Shown in pieces: positions 10,475 to 22,200 of a DNA stretch of 64,000 bases (the stretch's first letter is position 1; each line of letters begins with the position of its first letter). The DNA comes from Salticus scenicus. Lineage: Eukaryota; Arthropoda; Arachnida; Araneae; Salticidae. The translations under genes were made by a program, and so were the position numbers. Below the pieces are notes generated by a model, which was not told the origin of the DNA, did no database searches, and was given only the letters and a program-made list of their open reading frames with translations. The stretch covers positions 26,865 through 90,864 of the forward strand of contig CAWVNO010001184.1 of the NCBI GenBank assembly GCA_963930645.1, read 5' to 3'.

Positions 10475-11655
10475 GTAAGGGGAGGTGGGGTAATTTTTAG
10501 ACAAAAAATAAACTTCTGTTATGAAAAAGGTTTCTTTAGATATGGTTCAAATTTTATATTTTTATATTATTAATATTATATGAATTATCTTATCAGAATA
10601 CTCAATTAATGTCTTTGTAAATACAGAAAAAAAAAAAAAAAAAAAAAAAAAAACGTGTCTAAGAATTACCCTGGCAATTGTGGTAATTATTAGACACTGG
10701 ATTTCTATGTTTTATGAATAGAAAATAAGATTTTTAGAAGCAACACTAGTCAGTCAGTGTTTGGTTATATTGTGTACTTAAAACAGGGTAAAATAATTGG
10801 CAATTTAATGCACACACACACAAAAAAAAAGTTACATGTTTGATTTCACACTTTATAACTTTTTATAAAAATCAGGGAAAACATGGCAATATCTAAAAAC
10901 GTAGTTTAATTATTAAATCTGTATGTACTAGATACTAGGTCAGTTGTGGCGATAAAGCAGAAGAATTAAAAAGTAAATGAACTGAAAAAACAGACTTTAT
11001 TAACATGAAGTTATTATCCATTTTAACTTGAAAGACAACTTCAATTATTTTTTCATAGTTCATTCACAAAAACATCCTTATGGAACTTCTTAAGGGTTCT
11101 ATAAATGTCAGCAATCTAATCATTGCTTGATATTTTAAAAGAATAAACAGAATCTGTCTGAATTGGACCATAAAATAGATTCAGGAACTTTCTCAAAATC
11201 TGGTATGAAGGTCACCAAAATTTGTTGTCCTCATACCATTTCAAAAATTTCAATCCCAGATCCTCTTTTCATTTTCTTTGAAGACTTCCAACACTTTCCC
11301 AATATAATATAGAGTTTCATAATAAACAGCAAAAAATGTATCACTAGCAATCACTAGCAAATTATTTATTACATTTGTTAAGTGTAGCTTCCCAGACAGC
11401 ACATCGCCTCCCCAGGATATCTTCAAGATGTCTTCTGGATGAAAAGACATCCCAGAAACGTCCTTAAGATGTACCGTGGATAAGTTAAGCCTAACTGTGC
11501 TGTTAGGGTCACTTGATGCGGACTTTTTGGTAAGACATATTTTTTAATATTAATGGTAGCATCAGAGTTGCCTATTAAATTCGTGTCAGAGGATGCATCG
11601 TTGTGAAAACTTTCATCATCCGAAGAACTTCCAGATTCTTCTGGTAAAACCTCTT

Positions 11656-11687
<32 letters not shown>

Positions 11688-12634
11688 TGTTGTTCTTTTT
11701 CTTTAAGGAAACGTTTTTCCCGTCTTTTTTCCTTTATTTTTTTCATATAATCATCAGATATTATAACAACTGCATACATATCTACTATCATCTTAAAATG
11801 TTTTCGTTATTAATACCTTACTTAAAGTTTAAATAAACAACCAAGTTCCACCTTTAGAATCACTTATAATTTCTTTCACAAAAAGTAAATAGAGACATCA
11901 CATTATAATTAACATTCTATAATCTGTATATTCATTGTAATAATCTAATGTTTTTGACTGTAACTTAACGTTTTTGTTCACTTGTTTTACTTTATTATGA
12001 ATTGTAAATATAATAGTTTAAGTTATCTGATTTTTTAATAAAGTACTTCCAAGTTTTATATTATCCATTGATTTCTTTAAAAATTGTGCCTAATATAATC
12101 AATGAATAGATAATCAATAGTAACTGGGCTCTTTAAATACTATTTTTTACATTATATTAAATTTACCTTTGACTAGAACATATAAAAAATAATTTAAACC
12201 TATTTTTTTTCATTGTCTAAGAATTACCCCGGCATGTAAGAATATAAGAATGCCTTTTTAAAAGACCGATAATCATCTCAGTTTATGAATACTGCAATTT
12301 TCTGTACATAAATTTGAAGGTAATGAATTTCTTCTTTAATACCATTTAAAATCTGAAACTAAATTAAATAAATATACGCGATAAACAAATTTGAAAATAT
12401 TGAAAGCAAAAGTTGGAAGGTAATTTTTCAGAGACATTTTTCTAGTGAAACAGAAAACTTGCTAATATGTGGATTACTGCTTAGAAAATTTTTATACAAT
12501 GAGAAAAGACATTGAAAAACTTAAATTCAAATATAACATCAAATTAAAGTTAATAGCTTTTAAACACCAAGTACGTCTAAGAATTACCCCCAACGTTATC
12601 GTGTCTAAAAATTACACCGCTTCACCCTACTTAC
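10475..12634. mobile_element. Decayed DNA transposon with GTCTAA-type subterminal repeats
   Basis: The left end reads GTAAGGGGAGGTGGGGTAAT then TTTTAGACA. The right end is the inverted counterpart (TGTCTAAAAATTACACCGC ... CCTACTTAC). The motif GTCTAAGAATTACCC recurs inside at 10656, 12214 and 12571, as expected of subterminal transposase-binding repeats. At 2160 bp it encloses a Lys-rich pseudogene on the - strand. The superfamily is uncertain; a target duplication was not resolved. Confidence 0.55.
11190..11791 (-). pseudogene. Degenerate transposon protein, C-terminal-like part
   Basis: Two overlapping - strand frames (11791-11423 and 11450-11250) seem to belong to one broken gene. The first has a Lys/Glu-rich helix, a homopolymeric Lys run from an A/T tract at 11660-11684, then an acidic Ser-rich segment (ESGSSSDDESFHND). 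The second contains a segment around YYIGKVLEVFKENEK. A basic helix, then an acidic Ser tract, then a small beta-rich domain resembles the C-terminus of some pogo-like transposases, but this is a weak family inference. The frame change near 11430 and the expanded homopolymer suggest decay. Confidence 0.4.
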
Positions 12635-12854
12635 TTAATTTTACTTTTGCATCATAAATTATTTTATTCAATAAATATATTATTCTAATTATATCTGGAA
12701 TCTGAGGATTTGTATTTAGATCAAAATGAATCAGCAATTTAATCTAGAATATCATTCACCCTAATTGCAGCTTTATTAAAAGTTATTGCATAATAATTTT
12801 TAAAATATTGAAACCGTTGTCATTTACAAGCATGATAAGCAAAATATGAATGAC

Positions 12855-12862
12855 TATAAATA
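12855..12862 (+). promoter_or_regulatory. TATA box of the Cys-rich peptide gene
   Basis: TATAAATA lies 47-54 bases upstream of the exon 1 ATG. It would place transcription start near 12885 and leave a 5' UTR of roughly 25 bases, ordinary for small secreted-peptide genes of arthropods. Confidence 0.5.
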
Positions 12863-12908
12863 CTTTTCTGGATTTCATATTGTTGTTTACTATTTTTCGA
12901 AGTCAAAT

Positions 12909-12956
12909 ATGAGAGTCGCGATTGTTCTCTTATTGTTTGTTAGTGGAGTAACATCG
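12909..12956 (+). CDS. Exon 1: signal peptide
   Basis: It encodes 16 residues with an Arg at position 2 and the hydrophobic core VAIVLLLFV. The donor GTAAGT follows directly, so one exon equals one signal peptide. No longer ORF exists here. Confidence 0.65.
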
Positions 12957-15900
12957 GTAAGTAATTTCTAAATATATTACATACATATATAATTACCGGT
13001 ATACATAACTGGTGTTCTGATGTTTTCTGTTACTCTACTTTTCTCATTAAATTGTATACTGGATACTGCTTGGATTTTTTTATTGATGACAATTTAAATT
13101 TTTTTAACTCTCAGTATTTTTACTCAGGTTTTAGAGAACTGTGAAAGTTTCAAGTTTTTTCTTTAAACAAACTATTAAAGTAAGAAGAAAAAAAAAGATT
13201 TTTTTTTATCAAGAGTTTCCTTTGGTTTTCTACACAACCACTAAAGTTAAATTTTACTTAAAGTTAACCTCCAAGTAATACAACCGAGAAAACACCAGAA
13301 TGGCCAGATCACCAGTAATTTAAATCTTGTCACTGATTTTTAATGTTTCTCTCTGATTACAAATTAAATTCCATTTCTAGTTACATCACATTGTGTTAAA
13401 AAAAAAAAAAAAAAGGTTAACAGGACTTAACATGGAATTTTTGCATCATTAGAACATATTTATCCTAACTCCAACTTTCAAAATTCTTAAAAGTTTCATC
13501 ATCTAAAATTAAACTGAAAATAAAATCCCTCAATATTTTTAGCTAAATTTATTCTTAAGAATATCGCACTTTATTTCCCTTTTAAATTCCCCCCTTTTCT
13601 TTTTGAGACCGTAAGAGTCAGTACTTAAATTATGAGGTAAATAAAAAAAATAATAATAAATAAAAATAATAATAATTAACCTGTCTATTTTTCAACCACT
13701 TTATTCAGTTAGCTGAATCCACCTGAAAAGGATAATTGTTAGTCCAACTTATTTCTGAAATTGTTTTTTCTTAACTATGCATTTTTTGACAATTTTTGAT
13801 ATAAAGATCATTTTAATTTTGCTTCTACAGAAGTTAAGCCATTAGGAAATTAAACACGATAACAAAATAAGTTGAACTTACTAACTGATCTATCTATCAT
13901 ACAACTTCCTATAAGATTTTTCATTTTAAATAGTACTAATTTTGTAGATCAAGTTTACATTTAAAGTTTTGTAAAGAGCAATCTTTAACACCCCCCCCCC
14001 CTTTTTTTTTATTTCTTTTACTTAATTTAAAAAGAAAAACAGGACAATATTAAAGGTTCTCCTTGAATTACACTAAAATCTTGTAAAACTTTCTAGTTAG
14101 TTCTTTTTTTTTTTTTCAATTGATAAAACTCTATTCTTTGCAACAATTATATTCATCATTTACATGCCAATATCCTGTTACCACTGAGAAAACAAAGAAA
14201 AAATATAAAATACTAGCTGGAACCCGTCGAATTCGATGGTCACTTTATTGACTGAAATGTTTCAAAAATTGTCGCATCACTATTCAAATGTATTTCAAGT
14301 TAAAACATCTAATTTACGACATTTCACTTAAAAAAAGCAATTCGGAAAAATGCTTATAAATAGAAATTAACCTTAAATTTGTATGATTTCATATCTTTAA
14401 CTCGATTTCGCTTGAATTTCTATTTTTAAATAAAAGCATCGCAAAAAAAAAAAAAAAAAAATAATAATAATAATCAGCTGTAACAAAAAAATTACCTCAA
14501 ACTAAAAACAAGACCTTCCGGCTTTTTCGGAAGGGTAGGCTGATTTCTTTTTCCTTATCAAGTAGCCGTCATTTTGTTTCAAAATGGCGGCTTCAAATTA
14601 TTAATGCACTTGGTAGAAATATTGATGTAGGCTATGCACATATGGAGTTTTAAGCAAATCGGTTCATAAATACACTTTTATGTGAATTTAAAATTTTCAA
14701 GTGGCCGGCGCTAGGAAAAAAAAAAATGGTGGGTTAAGTTGACAAATATATGAAATGCATTTGTGAGATAAGTCTACTCTACATACATAGTTCGAATTAA
14801 TTCAAAATCTCAAAAGTCATTGTGTTGAAAAATTAAGTGGCTGCCACTTCGATAAAAATGGCAGAGAAAGTTGCTCATCTAAGATATCGTTGCAAATTTG
14901 AAAAAATATTTTTTTTTTTTTGTAGAAATTCTTTCAAAGAGGCTTAGTCAGTTGATAAAATGTTAGTTTCCTGCATTTCTAGTTTGTTTTAGCATTAAAA
15001 TAGTCTAATTTTACCTTAAAAACGCATTAAAAAGATCCAGTAACGCATGTAATGGATTTGGCGCCAAATTTGGCGACTTTTCCTCTATGGCGACTTCTTT
15101 GGCGACTTTTGGCGAGAAAATACTTATTATCGATATNNNNNNNNNNNNNNNNNNNNNNNNNNNNNNNNNNNNNNNNNNNNNNNNNNNNNNNNNNNNNNNN
15201 NNNNNNNNNNNNNNNNNNNNNNNNNNNNNNNNNNNNNNNNNNNNNNNNNNNNNNNNNNNNNNNNNNNNNNNNNNNNNNNNNNNNNNNNNNNNNNNNNNNN
15301 NNNNNNNNNNNNNNNNNNNNNNNNNNNNNNNNNNNNACCAAAGATGGACGCAATAACGTGATTGGTTCATGAGTTGCGTGAATTTTCTAAATTTTTGTTG
15401 TTTGAATGATAAATCCATTTTTCAACTTTGATTTGAATTGATTAAGTATTTCTAAAGTTCCAGCAAACACATCGAAGATACTTGAAGCATAGGTTACTGT
15501 CCAACTGTGGTTTAAATCAGTGCCGTGTTTCAAAAGTTATTATTATGGCAAATTTTCAAGTGGCAGTCTAAGTGACTTGTAAAACAAAATAGCAAAACAA
15601 CTTGCCCATCGAAATCATCCAGTATATTTGTACGATAAGTTCATTGTCCAGTTCTAGTTTAAATTAAATCAGAATTTCAAAAATTATAATCATAAGAAAT
15701 TTTCAGGTGGCACCACTTGTAAAAAAAAGTGGAGTGAGATGCCTAGCGAATTTATCTAAGATATTTGAATGATAAATCCACTACCCAAATTTGAAGCGAA
15801 TTGATTCTGTCTTACTAAAGTTACCATAATGACATATTTTCAAGTGGCCGCCACTTGAAAATAAAATTGCGGATCAAGTCATCAAGTGAACTTATCCTAG

Positions 15901-17416
15901 ATATTTGAACCAAAAGTTCACTGACCAGCTTTTATTTGAAACAGTTTAATATTTTAAAAGTTATCGTGATGGCATATTTTCAAGTGGCAGTGTGATTTCA
16001 AGTGGCTGGAACTTAGACACAAGATGTCGGGACAAGTTGCCTAGTGAAAACATTCAAGATAATTATATGATAATATCACTGTCAAAATTTGGTTCAATTT
16101 GAAGTATTATTTCAAAAGTTATCGTGATTTTAAATTTTCAAGTGGGAGCCTGATTTCAAGTGACCCCGCTTAACTTAAGATATCTGCCACTTTATTAAAA
16201 ATGGCGGATATAGTTTATTAATAAACTTCATTGAGATCCTTATGTGGTCTGTATTTACATCAAAATTCAAACAATTTCGGAATACGATTTTTACAATTTA
16301 AATTTGAAATTTTCAAGTTGTCTCCACTTGAAAACAAAATGGCGGAGCAACTTGGTTAACAAACTCATCTAAGATATTTATAAGATAAGTTAAGACACTG
16401 TTCAAATTTGGTTCCATTTGGAGTATTATTTCGGAAGTTATCATGGTTTTATTCAAGTGGTGGCCTGATTTCAAGTGGTCCCGTTTAACTTAAGATATCC
16501 ACCACTTTAATAAAAAGGGCGGATAAAGTTCATTAATAAAGTTATTTGAGACACTTGTGTAATCTATGTATACATCAAAATTAAAAAAAAATCGCAATAC
16601 GCTTTTTACAATTTGAATTTGAAATTTTCAAGTGGTCTCCACTTGAAAACAAAATGGCGGAGCAACTTGCTTAACAAGCTCATCCAAGATATTTATAAAA
16701 TAAGTTAAGACACTATTCAAATTTGGTTCGATTTGGAGTATTCTTTCGGAAGTTATAGGGATTTAAAATTTTTAAGTGGTAGCCTGATTTCAAGTGGTCA
16801 CGCTTAACTTAAGATATCTGCCACTTTATTAAAAATGGCGGATATAGTTTATTAATAAACTTCATTGAGATCCTTATGTGGTCTGTATTTACATCAAAAT
16901 TCAAACAATTTCGGAATACGCTTTTTACAATTTAAATTTGAAATTTTCAAGTGGTCTCCACTTGAAAACAAAATGGCGGAGCAACTTGGTTAACAAACTC
17001 ATCTAAGATATTTATAAGATAAGTTAAGACACTGTTCAAATTTGGTTCGATTTGGAGTATTATTTCGGAAGTTATAGGGATTTTAAATTTTCAAGTGGTA
17101 GCCTGATTTCAAGTGGTCCCGCTTAACTTAAAATATCTGCCACTTTATTGAAAATGGCGGATAAACTTCATTAATAAACATCATTGAGACCCTCATGTGA
17201 TCTGTATTTACAACAAAATTCAAACAAATCTTGCTTTAAATATGATTTTTACAATGTCGGTTTGAAATTTTCAAGTGGCTGCCACTTGAAAACAAAAAGT
17301 CGGAGCAACTTGGTTATCGAACTCATCCAAGATATTTATAAGATTAGTTCACTGTCCAAATTTGGTTCGATGTCGAGTATTATTTCGGGAGTTATCGTGA
17401 TGACAAAATTTTTATT

Positions 17417-17447
<31 letters not shown>

Positions 17448-18751
17448 TATAGATAAACGAAGTGATTGCAATAGGTCGATTTCTAAAGAAATCAACCTAA
17501 AACTCTGATTTGTGACCCCAAGGCCTAAGGCCAGCCGCTAATAACATACAAAAAATAACCTGGAACTGAACGATCCCGCTCGGTGTTACCCAGGCCCATG
17601 ATAACTTAAATTTATATGATTTTATATCTTTAACTCGATCTTGTTTGAATTTCTGTTTTTGAATGAAAGCATCACGAAAAAAATTACCTCGAACTCAATG
17701 AAACTCTGCCTTGTGACCCCGGTGCCTGCAGCAGCGCCACGGGCCGCTAATGTAAAAAAATTCCTAAAAATTAATCTGGAACCGAATAAACCGGCCCGGT
17801 GTTGCCCGGGCCCATGATAATAACCTTAAATTTGTAGGATTTTATATCTTTAACTCGATTTTGTTTGAATTTCTATTTTTAAATGAAAGCATCACGAAAA
17901 AAATAATCAGCTGTAACAAAAAAATTACCTCGAACCAAACGAAACTCTACCCTGTGACAGTGCATACACGGATCGCTAATAGCATGAAAAAATTCCCAAA
18001 AATTAACCTTGAACCAAACGAACCTTTGACTCGTGTTTCCGCTGCCTGTGGCTGCGGCACTGTATAACAGGCATGCTACGCAAAATTCACTTTCCTCCAC
18101 CAGGATGCGTAGTATGTTATATGCGAACATCACCAGTTGCCTTGAATTTCCCTTTTAAATAAATTGTCACATGGTGGTGTCAACTGCAAAATCCTTTATT
18201 TACACTTTTCACCACCAGGGACACTGTTCTGTACGAACATCACCAACGGTCAGGAAATACTAAGACTTTTAAAAAAAATGTAACATGATAGGGTCTACTA
18301 CAAAATCACCTAGCTCTATTTTTCACCACCAGGGGGGCGCACTATATTGTATACAAATATCTCCAATCTACATGAAATTTCAAGACCTTTAAAATGAGGT
18401 GCTACATGTGTGGGTCTAGAACGGATTTCCCTCTCAAACTAATTTCCTCCTCAAAAATCGAAAATTCCAAAAATCGCAGAAATTGATTTTTTAGTAGTAG
18501 AGTCTAGTCCCCCCATGCACAACTTCTTCACCATGAAGTAATTTGGAGCTGAGTAAAGCTCGCAAAGGTTTTTTAACCTCTGCCCCCCCAGGGGGGGGGG
18601 AAATGTTCGACTTTTTTTTTTTTTTTTTTTCTCTTATGATGACAAATCTACAGACCTGGCGTGGTTTACAGTGATGGTGATAGGGTAATTTGTAAATATT
18701 GGGTTAAATTTTCACAATTTTCTATTTTTAAAAAAAAGCAAGGTGTGTATG

Positions 18752-18785
<34 letters not shown>

Positions 18786-19177
18786 TTGTTATTATCTTAT
18801 TTCTTTTACTTAGTTAAAGTTTATACTTTGAATTCTAGAGTATTGTAATAGTATTGAAAGATGTGTTCCTTTCCTGTTAACATTTGTATACATTTATATG
18901 AAATGTTAGTGTTAAAATTTTAACCTTCTTACTACTTTGTATGTATTTATACGAAATATTACTATTAGTATTTTTTAATGTTTTGTGTGCATATAGCATT
19001 GGGTTGTTCGATAAATAATGTTGTTTTTTAAAATCTTCACTTCTAAAACCCAAGGCTTCTTCGAACGTGGAATTTTTCAACTTACCGAAAGATGCAAAAG
19101 ATCATCCAACAAAATGGTCAATATATTATTGATTAATGTTTGTTGTTAATATAAATAAATTCACTTTGAAAAACATG

Positions 19178-19209
<32 letters not shown>

Positions 19210-22200
19210 GACATTATTTATCGAACAACCCAATATATTCAAAATGTTAGATTATTACAATTTTCGCGAAATTCCACCTGATGAAAATTGCATTGAGCTT
19301 TATCAATATTTCTGTATTGCACCGAAAATAAGTATTTTTATTTTTAGTTAACCCCATTATTTACTTCGTATATTTTGAACTCTTATTAAAATAGTATGAA
19401 TAAATTTAATCTAAAGTGATTATTTTATGTTTATATGCTTGATGGATTACTTTTAGCATATGAATTTCTTTTTGCATTCTTGGACGTTCTCAAAACCCCA
19501 GCTTAATGTAGATTACTTTTTGAAATAATGATAATGCACAAACCAATTTCCATCAGGTACAATCTCGCGATTATTGTAAGCATATATAATTTTTGAATAG
19601 ACTAAATAAGATATAGATGCAGTAGTAAACAATAACATTTTAAATAAACACATAAAAAGCAGAAAAAAAAAGTAGAGTTTCCAGTGCTATATACACAATA
19701 CTCTAGAACTCATACAAAGGCGTAAACGTTACATATAGAGGAATAAATAATGCATATACACCTTATTGTTATTGTGTTTGAAAACAAAAACAAAAAAAAA
19801 TAATTAAGTGGGATATTTGAAATTCAAGTGAGAAATTACATGATTTACTTTTTGTAAATTTCTTTTTAGAGAAATTACAATTGCAAATTAAACAATTAAA
19901 AAAAAAGTCAAATGTTAATTTTCTTTCCCTTTTTTTTTTACTATGGAGAGGTACTTCTTTAGTATTCAGGATCTAAATTTTCATAAGAAATGCAGAAGGA
20001 ATTGCTCATGTTATTACTTAATCTCTTTTAAAATTTATTTTCAATTTTATGTTGAGCATTCAAAAAGTGGAGTAACTGGAATAACTTAAATTATTTAATG
20101 TATAATCATTGCAATTTTTAGCCTTCACACTTCGTAGTTGTTTGTTATTATAATATACACTTCATATATCCTCTTAACAGATATTTATAATTAAGAAGTA
20201 TTTTGAAATAATTACATAATATACCCTTATTTTTTTTTCTTTTTTAATCAAGAAATTTTATAGAAGTTAAACAAAAAAATATCACTACAGGCTTCAAAGC
20301 AATTAATATATTACCCAACTGAACTAAAAAATTGATGAAATACTCATAAAGCAATGTGAAAAAATTAGGGCGAAATCCCCCTTATGATATATTTTTGAGT
20401 GAGACTTTCCAAAATATTCAAAGATTTTCGCAATCCCACCTCTAATCTAATAGGAACCTTGAATTTCTGCGCTCATCTGTACATCATTGAATGAAATACT
20501 TTGATTTAAATTAAATTCTAAAAAATAATTCAATGGAAAGTAAATCAAATGTGATAGATACTTACGTATGTTAGCATAATTATTTGTGAACCAAAAATGG
20601 TTCGCAGCTTTAAGAGTTAGGTACCAAACATAAATATTTTGGAAAATTTTCCAATCCTTATTATATATTCAATCCAGGTTTATGAATATTTAAAGTACAA
20701 CCATAATTTTAAAAACCTAAATTTACAGAAGTCATGTCAGTGAGTACAAAAAAAAGAGCGTTTGAATTATATTTTACAGAAATAAAAATATTAAACGTAA
20801 AATTAATGATAAATTTGGGATGTTGCATTATGGCATAGGCTGGTGTACCACTGAGTTATTTTGAGTTGTAAATTTGTAATACTACATTTGCCTTGAAATT
20901 GCTGTCATTTTTGGTTGACCACCCTCCGCCCCTCTAAAAGTAATAAGTAAATACTTTTTACAATCATTATAAACAGAACATAAATTAGTACGACAGGACT
21001 ATTCTTCCATATAAAGGCATGCAGTCACTGTCTCTCATTCCCTAGCATAGGTTACTATATTCATTTCTTAAAATTACTGTGGTATAGCTTTAGTTTTGGG
21101 ACCCTTCAGCGGCTTTTTATCGTCATTTCAGTAATGAATAAAAATAGATATCGCAATTGCGTAAATGAAAAACCTTGGCAAGAAACTTCCAAATAATTCA
21201 GTGCCGAATTGAAATCAGCACAATTTTTCTCAATTATATATATATATATTATTAGGCAAGCATAAAATTTGTGGTACACTTTTAACATGTTAATTATGGA
21301 AGTAGAGGGTTGAAAATGGTATCATTCGAAAGGTATGGTTAGCCAGATGTGCAGAATAGAAAAATTATTTATCTGTTAAGAGGATATATGAAGTGTGTAT
21401 TATAACAACAAACAACTACGAAGTGTGAAGGCTAAAAATTGCAATGATTATGCATTAAATAATTTAAGTTATTCCAGTTACTGCACTTTTTGAATGCTCA
21501 AAATAAAATTGAAAATATTATATAGCACTGGAAACTCTACTTTTATTTATTTTTTTTTTTTTCTGTTTTTATGTGTTTATTTAAAACGTTATTGTTTACA
21601 TTTTATTTTCTACTGCATGTATATCTTATTTAGTATATTCAAAAATTATATATGCTTACAATAATCGCGAGATCATTATTTCAAAAAATAATCTACATTA
21701 AGCTGGGGTTTTGAGAACGTCCAAGAATGCAAAAAGAAATTCATACGCTAAAAGTAATCCATCAAGCATATAAACATAAAATAATCACTTTAGATTAAAT
21801 TTATTCATACTATTATAATAAGAATTCAAAAATAAACGAAGTAAATAATGGGAGTAACTAAAAATAAAAATATTATTTTCGGTGCAATACAGAAATATTG
21901 ATGAAGCTCGATTCAGGTTTAATTTCGCGAAAATTGTAATAATCTAACATTTTAAATATACTATATGCACACAAAACATTAAAAAATGCTAATAGTAATA
22001 TTTCGTATAATACATACAAAGTAGTAAGAAGGTTAAAATTTTAACACTAACATTTCATATGAACGTATACAGATGTAAACAGCAAAGGAACGCATATTTC
22101 AATTCTCTAGAATTCAAAGCATACACTTTAAGTAAAAGAAATAAGATAATAACAAAAAAAAAAAAAAAAAAATAATAATAATAATGCATACATACCTTGC

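Noticed and set aside
15011..15418. ORFs of 89-135 codons across the N gap
   Set aside because: Mostly unknown residues; produced by the gap and the LTR fragment.
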